Origin: Nanobdellota archaeon
Lineage (GTDB): Archaea > Nanobdellota > Nanobdellia > Woesearchaeales > GCA-2686295
DNA length: 8,774 bases
Direction of reading: 5' to 3'
Assembly (NCBI GenBank): GCA_018812505.1
Contig: JAHJDK010000049.1
Location: 1 to 8,774 of the forward strand
The position numbers were made by a program, and so were the translations under genes. Below, one piece after another: positions 6,355-8,774 of this stretch. The number at the start of each line of letters is the position of its first letter. Positions within the stretch are counted from its first letter, which is position 1. A model generated the notes under the pieces. That model was not told where the DNA came from, did not search any database, and saw nothing but the letters and a program-made list of their open reading frames with translations.

Positions 6355-7197
6355 TCATCCTAAATGAGTTCTTAGAATTCTGGCATTTGAGCCTCTTCTT
6401 AGTTTTGCCAATGCATTTTCTTTTATCTGTCGCACTCTTTCCCTTGTTAATTTCAGTTCAGCCCCAATTTCTCCTAAGTTCTTTATAGAAGTGTCAATAG
6501 CAAAATAGTTTTTTATAATTAATTGTTCTCGTTCATCTAGTGAATTTATACATTGTCTTATTTCTTTTTTGGATGATTCACTCATCAAATCATTATCTGG
6601 AGGTTCTTGCTCAGTATCAGGTATGATATTCTCTAATTTCGAGCCTTTTTCAATTTCGTAATCTAATGGTTTAATAGAATAGCGATGCATTGGTATAGAA
6701 GTTTGATTATGTCCTAATCTTTGGAGAGTTAGTTCTTCTTTAGAAACATCATCAATTTTATCCAGTTCATATTGTTTTATGTAATCTTCTTCTAATTTAT
6801 CTAATGCAGAAAAATTTTGAATTAAGTTTAATGGTATATAAATAAGTCTTCCGTGTGCAGATAGTTCTTCACGAATTACCCGTTTTATCCACCAAACAGC
6901 ATAAGTTATAAATTTGAATCCTTTAGTATAATCAAATCTTTCTGCTGCTTTAATAAGACCCATATTTCCTGTGTTTATTAAATCTTCAAGACTTAATCCA
7001 TTACCTTGATATTTCTTGGCTTGTGAAACCACAAATTTAAGATTGGATTCAACTATTTTTTTAAAGTATTCCGGACTAGCAGTATTTTTGTATTTAATGA
7101 ATAAGTCTAATTCTTCATCAGGGCTTAGAACTTTGTAAGGTTGTATCTTTCTTAAATAAATCTCTAAAGATTTAGTATAACCAGGTTTTTCATTCAT
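6355..7197 (-). CDS. Sigma-70 family RNA polymerase sigma factor (RpoD/SigA-like) in an archaeal context
   Basis: This 280-residue protein has the order of a bacterial primary-type sigma factor: region 1.2 (about 8-40), region 2 (51-120), region 3 (about 121-205) and region 4 (about 216-280), with no region 1.1. Core-binding region 2.2 (DLINTGNMGLIKAAERFD, 72-89) and melting region 2.3 (FKFITYAVWW, 94-103) are well kept, including the aromatics Phe94, Phe96, Tyr99, Trp102 and Trp103. Region 4.2 keeps TRERVRQI (251-258). Length and details such as LSLEDLIN, IPLN and DLMSES resemble the short RpoD of Bacteroidota. At the -12-reading positions (Gln437 and Thr440 in E. coli) it has Arg106 and Arg109. 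Archaea normally have no sigma-70. The gene is AT-richer than its neighbours and follows rpoK by 57 bases. It has its own TATA box and looks leaderless. Its partner polymerase and role are unknown. Confidence 0.95.
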   Translation of the reverse strand: MNEKPGYTKSLEIYLRKIQPYKVLSPDEELDLFIKYKNTASPEYFKKIVESNLKFVVSQAKKYQGNGLSLEDLINTGNMGLIKAAERFDYTKGFKFITYAVWWIKRVIREELSAHGRLIYIPLNLIQNFSALDKLEEDYIKQYELDKIDDVSKEELTLQRLGHNQTSIPMHRYSIKPLDYEIEKGSKLENIIPDTEQEPPDNDLMSESSKKEIRQCINSLDEREQLIIKNYFAIDTSIKNLGEIGAELKLTRERVRQIKENALAKLRRGSNARILRTHLG

Positions 7198-7220
7198 TTA
7201 AATCTGTAATAAAAAGCTTA

Positions 7221-7228
7221 ATATAAAA
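7221..7228 (-). promoter_or_regulatory. TATA box for the sigma factor gene
   Basis: The minus strand reads TTTTATAT, 24-31 bases before the ATG at 7197, the archaeal leaderless distance. No Shine-Dalgarno precedes the ATG. The box follows the poly-T run after rpoK, so the sigma gene looks like a separate unit read by the archaeal TBP/TFB machinery. Confidence 0.6.
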
Positions 7229-7234
7229 GTTTTG

Positions 7235-7253
7235 AAAAAAAAATATTAAAAAA
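7235..7253 (-). terminator. Poly-T terminator after rpoK
   Basis: Directly after the rpoK TAA the minus strand has T6, then AATA, then T9, with no stem-loop. Archaeal polymerase terminates on such U-runs, so the exosome-rpoK transcript probably ends here. Confidence 0.6.
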
Positions 7254-7490
7254 TTATTGTTTTGCTGCTCTTTGATGTGGCAGGATTCTTTTAACAGTTA
7301 TTGGTAATACTCCTTCTTTGAACTCCAACTTTGCTATCTCTACAGGATTATATTTCAACTCTTCAAGTTTCTTTGGAGTTAGCTTTATTAGGAATGGAGC
7401 ACCCATTGATATTTGTAGTGCTCTACTGCCAATCATCCTTGCCATTTCATATTTTGTGTGTTCGTTTTCTCCTAATTTAATCTCAACCAT
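7254..7490 (-). CDS. rpoK: DNA-directed RNA polymerase subunit K (Rpo6)
   Basis: This is the archaeal counterpart of eukaryotic Rpb6 and bacterial omega. It clamps the large polymerase subunits and helps assembly. At 78 residues it has the usual archaeal size. The family core is clear: TKYEMARMIGSRALQ (12-26) followed by ISMGAPFL (27-34). The C-terminal half has the expected ELKYNPVEIAKLEF (44-57) and ends in a basic VKRILPHQR. It is the last gene of an rrp41-rrp42-rpoK unit, 13 bases after rrp42. The ATG at 7490 has a strong Shine-Dalgarno GAGGTG 7 bases upstream. It is immediately followed by a poly-T terminator and then the sigma gene, so subunits of two normally exclusive transcription systems lie side by side. 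Confidence 0.96.
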   Translation of the reverse strand: MVEIKLGENEHTKYEMARMIGSRALQISMGAPFLIKLTPKKLEELKYNPVEIAKLEFKEGVLPITVKRILPHQRAAKQ

Positions 7491-7497
7491 TTAACAA

Positions 7498-7503
7498 CAC
7501 CTC
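7498..7503 (-). promoter_or_regulatory. rpoK: Shine-Dalgarno site for rpoK
   Basis: GAGGTG on the minus strand lies directly after the rrp42 stop codon and 7 bases before the rpoK ATG, supporting that start and internal-operon translation. Confidence 0.75.
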
Positions 7504-8283
7504 TTAGATTAGTTTCCTAAGTTCTTTGCTTTTCTTGATTGCTATATCAACCATTTTCATGATTTCTTCTTCTTGCAAAGAATAATCTCCTCCTTTCTGG
7601 ATTGCACAGATGGTTTCGTCTTCTAATACAGCAACAGTTAGTCTTGCGTCAACAAATTTTTCTTCTTCATGCGTTAAATCTACCAAAAAGTTTTCTCCTA
7701 TTTTCGAAATAGTTATTTCTATTGGAACCTTACTTAGTGGTATTGGCTTGTTTGATCGCTTCTTATAGTCAACTTTTCCATCTTTCATTTCTGGAAATTT
7801 TGCTTGTTTCAAAGCTACAATACTTGCCAGAGCGCCTATGTCTAATAGGTTTCCATCAGCATTTATAGGTGATATGTCTAAGTTTATCATCCAAACTTTT
7901 TCACCTTTTTCTATGCAGAGTTTCTTGGTATCTATTGATTTAGACTCTCTTATGCCTCTGTCTATAACTCTTGCAATTTCTACTGAATTAATTCCTGGCG
8001 GTCCACCTTCAAAATCAGGGTTTGATAATGGATGTAACTCTGCTCCAGTCATCAGCACGCCTTCATCAGGCTTGTCTGGGTATGGTGTGCCTACAGCCAT
8101 CTTTACTCCTGCAATTAATTCTGTGTTTCCACACTTAATTTTTGCAGATCCTTCTGCATTGCAAGTAACGTCGGTTTCTATTGTTATCTTTCTGAACTCA
8201 TCGTTCTTTCGCCCATCAATTCTGATGTTTTGGCTTAGCCCTTTGTTGATATAATTTTTGAAATCTTGATTCATTTTTATCAC
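7504..8283 (-). CDS. rrp42: Exosome complex subunit Rrp42
   Basis: This 259-residue RNase PH-fold protein is the non-catalytic partner of Rrp41 in the hexameric ring of the archaeal exosome, which degrades and tails RNA from the 3' end in the cytoplasm. Family landmarks are RIDGRKNDEFR (21-31), AEGSAKIKCGNTE (43-55), the variable PYPDKPDEG (67-75), ARVIDRGIRES (104-114), DGNLLDIGAL (143-152) and LVDLTHEEE (200-208). The length is close to that of other archaeal Rrp42 proteins. The start is GTG at 8283, which overlaps the rrp41 stop as GTGA and has AAGGAG 8 bases upstream. An ATG three codons later (8274) is too far from that site, so GTG is preferred. Direct overlap with rrp41 fits the one-to-one stoichiometry of the ring. 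Confidence 0.96.
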   Translation of the reverse strand: MIKMNQDFKNYINKGLSQNIRIDGRKNDEFRKITIETDVTCNAEGSAKIKCGNTELIAGVKMAVGTPYPDKPDEGVLMTGAELHPLSNPDFEGGPPGINSVEIARVIDRGIRESKSIDTKKLCIEKGEKVWMINLDISPINADGNLLDIGALASIVALKQAKFPEMKDGKVDYKKRSNKPIPLSKVPIEITISKIGENFLVDLTHEEEKFVDARLTVAVLEDETICAIQKGGDYSLQEEEIMKMVDIAIKKSKELRKLI

Positions 8284-8774
8284 TTATATTTCTCCTTTAA
8301 TGCTTTTCTTTGTATTTCAGCTATTTTTTTCAAAACTGGTTTAACCATTTGAATGGCTTTTTTAAGCTCATCTTTTGTGATTAATCCATCAAGCTGAAGC
8401 AGTGTTATTTGCTCTGTGCTTGGCACCATAGCTATCGGAATATCTACAGCTCCTTCTTCGTGTGATTCTTCTTCATAATTTAAATCAACCAGCACTTGGT
8501 CTGAGACTTTTCCGCATGATACTGCTGCGACCATGTCTTTCATTATTATCCCTGCATCTGCCAATGCCATTGAAGCAGCGCATATTCCTGCACATCTGCT
8601 TCCTGCGTCTGTTTGCGGAAGCTCAATAAATACATCAACAACTGCGTTTGAAAAACCTTCTAAATCAACAACTGGCAGTAAAGCCTTTTGTGTAACCATT
8701 GATATTTCTTTTGATCTCCTGCTAGGACCTGGTCTTACTCTATCGCCTGATCCTGAGAATGGCATCATGTTGTA
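8280..8774 (-). CDS. rrp41: Exosome complex catalytic subunit Rrp41, partial (N-terminal part outside the window)
   Basis: This is the catalytic phosphorolytic subunit of the archaeal exosome, an RNase PH-fold protein. The visible 164 codons read without a break from the window edge (Tyr-Asn-Met-Met-Pro-Phe) to TGA. Family members have about 80 residues before this point, so the Met at 8768 is internal, not the start. Landmarks, numbered from the window edge, are PGPSRR (15-20) with the RNA-binding Arg pair, QTDAGSRCAGICAAS (54-68), GKVSDQVLVDLN (88-99) with Asp97, and VDIPIAM (110-116) with Asp111, the region that supplies catalytic acidic residues. ADAGI (72-76) is also typical. The C-terminal helix ends in REALKSKY-like residues, here RKALKEKYK. 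It is co-transcribed with rrp42 through a 4-base GTGA overlap, and probably with upstream exosome genes beyond the window. Confidence 0.96.
   Translation of the reverse strand, partial: YNMMPFSGSGDRVRPGPSRRSKEISMVTQKALLPVVDLEGFSNAVVDVFIELPQTDAGSRCAGICAASMALADAGIIMKDMVAAVSCGKVSDQVLVDLNYEEESHEEGAVDIPIAMVPSTEQITLLQLDGLITKDELKKAIQMVKPVLKKIAEIQRKALKEKYK
8292..8297 (-). promoter_or_regulatory. rrp42: Shine-Dalgarno site for rrp42
   Basis: AAGGAG on the minus strand, inside the end of rrp41, is 8 bases before the GTG at 8283. It supports the GTG over the later ATG at 8274. Confidence 0.65.

Noticed and set aside
7838..8254. A 138-codon + strand open frame within rrp42.
   Set aside because: It is antisense to a conserved exosome gene, has no plausible promoter, and looks like a shadow of the codon bias.
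8766..8768. ATG at 8768 as the start of Rrp41.
   Set aside because: The frame is open to the window edge, and YNMMPF is an internal family motif; the true start is outside the window.

Overview
The window comes from an archaeon with a compact, AT-rich genome, most likely a DPANN lineage of the Woesearchaeota/Pacearchaeota kind (lineage is inference). The archaeal assignment rests on exosome subunits Rrp41 and Rrp42, RNA polymerase subunit K, an archaeal/eukaryotic-type tyrosyl-tRNA synthetase, and TATA boxes centred about 25-28 bases before start codons that mostly lack a leader. Internal operon genes instead use Shine-Dalgarno sites or 4-base GTGA overlaps. The longest gap between genes is 128 bases, and no tRNA, rRNA, CRISPR array or insertion sequence was seen.

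Layout. On the + strand from the left: a small basic protein, possibly winged-helix (37-489), and an AT-rich orphan (538-1032). The orphan abuts, end to end, a convergent O6-alkylguanine-DNA alkyltransferase (1033-1335, minus). That gene and a + strand HAD phosphatase (1389-2129) diverge from one shared TATA box. The HAD gene overlaps by 19 bases the end of a minus-strand voltage-gated potassium channel that carries a zinc ribbon (2111-2941). Everything further right is on the minus strand: a PLP aminotransferase (3001-4308), a SAM methyltransferase (4380-5153) coupled to tyrS (5150-6226), a sigma-70 factor (6355-7197), rpoK (7254-7490), rrp42 (7504-8283) and the C-terminal part of rrp41 (8280 to the window end).

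The standout is the sigma-70 factor. It is an apparently intact 280-residue protein with regions 1.2, 2, 3 and 4, closest by eye to the short primary sigma of Bacteroidota, and it lies directly downstream of an archaeal RNA polymerase subunit gene. Archaea normally initiate with TBP, TFB and TFE and have no sigma-70. The gene has its own archaeal TATA box and leaderless start, is poorer in G+C than its neighbours (hand counts of sample lines), keeps the core-binding and -35-reading residues, and differs at the -12-reading positions. This suggests a bacterial gene captured and expressed by an archaeon, with an unknown role.

Together, the right half is an RNA-centred block: RNA decay (exosome), transcription (RpoK, sigma) and translation (TyrRS). 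The left half is accessory: DNA repair, phosphatase, ion channel and unknown proteins.
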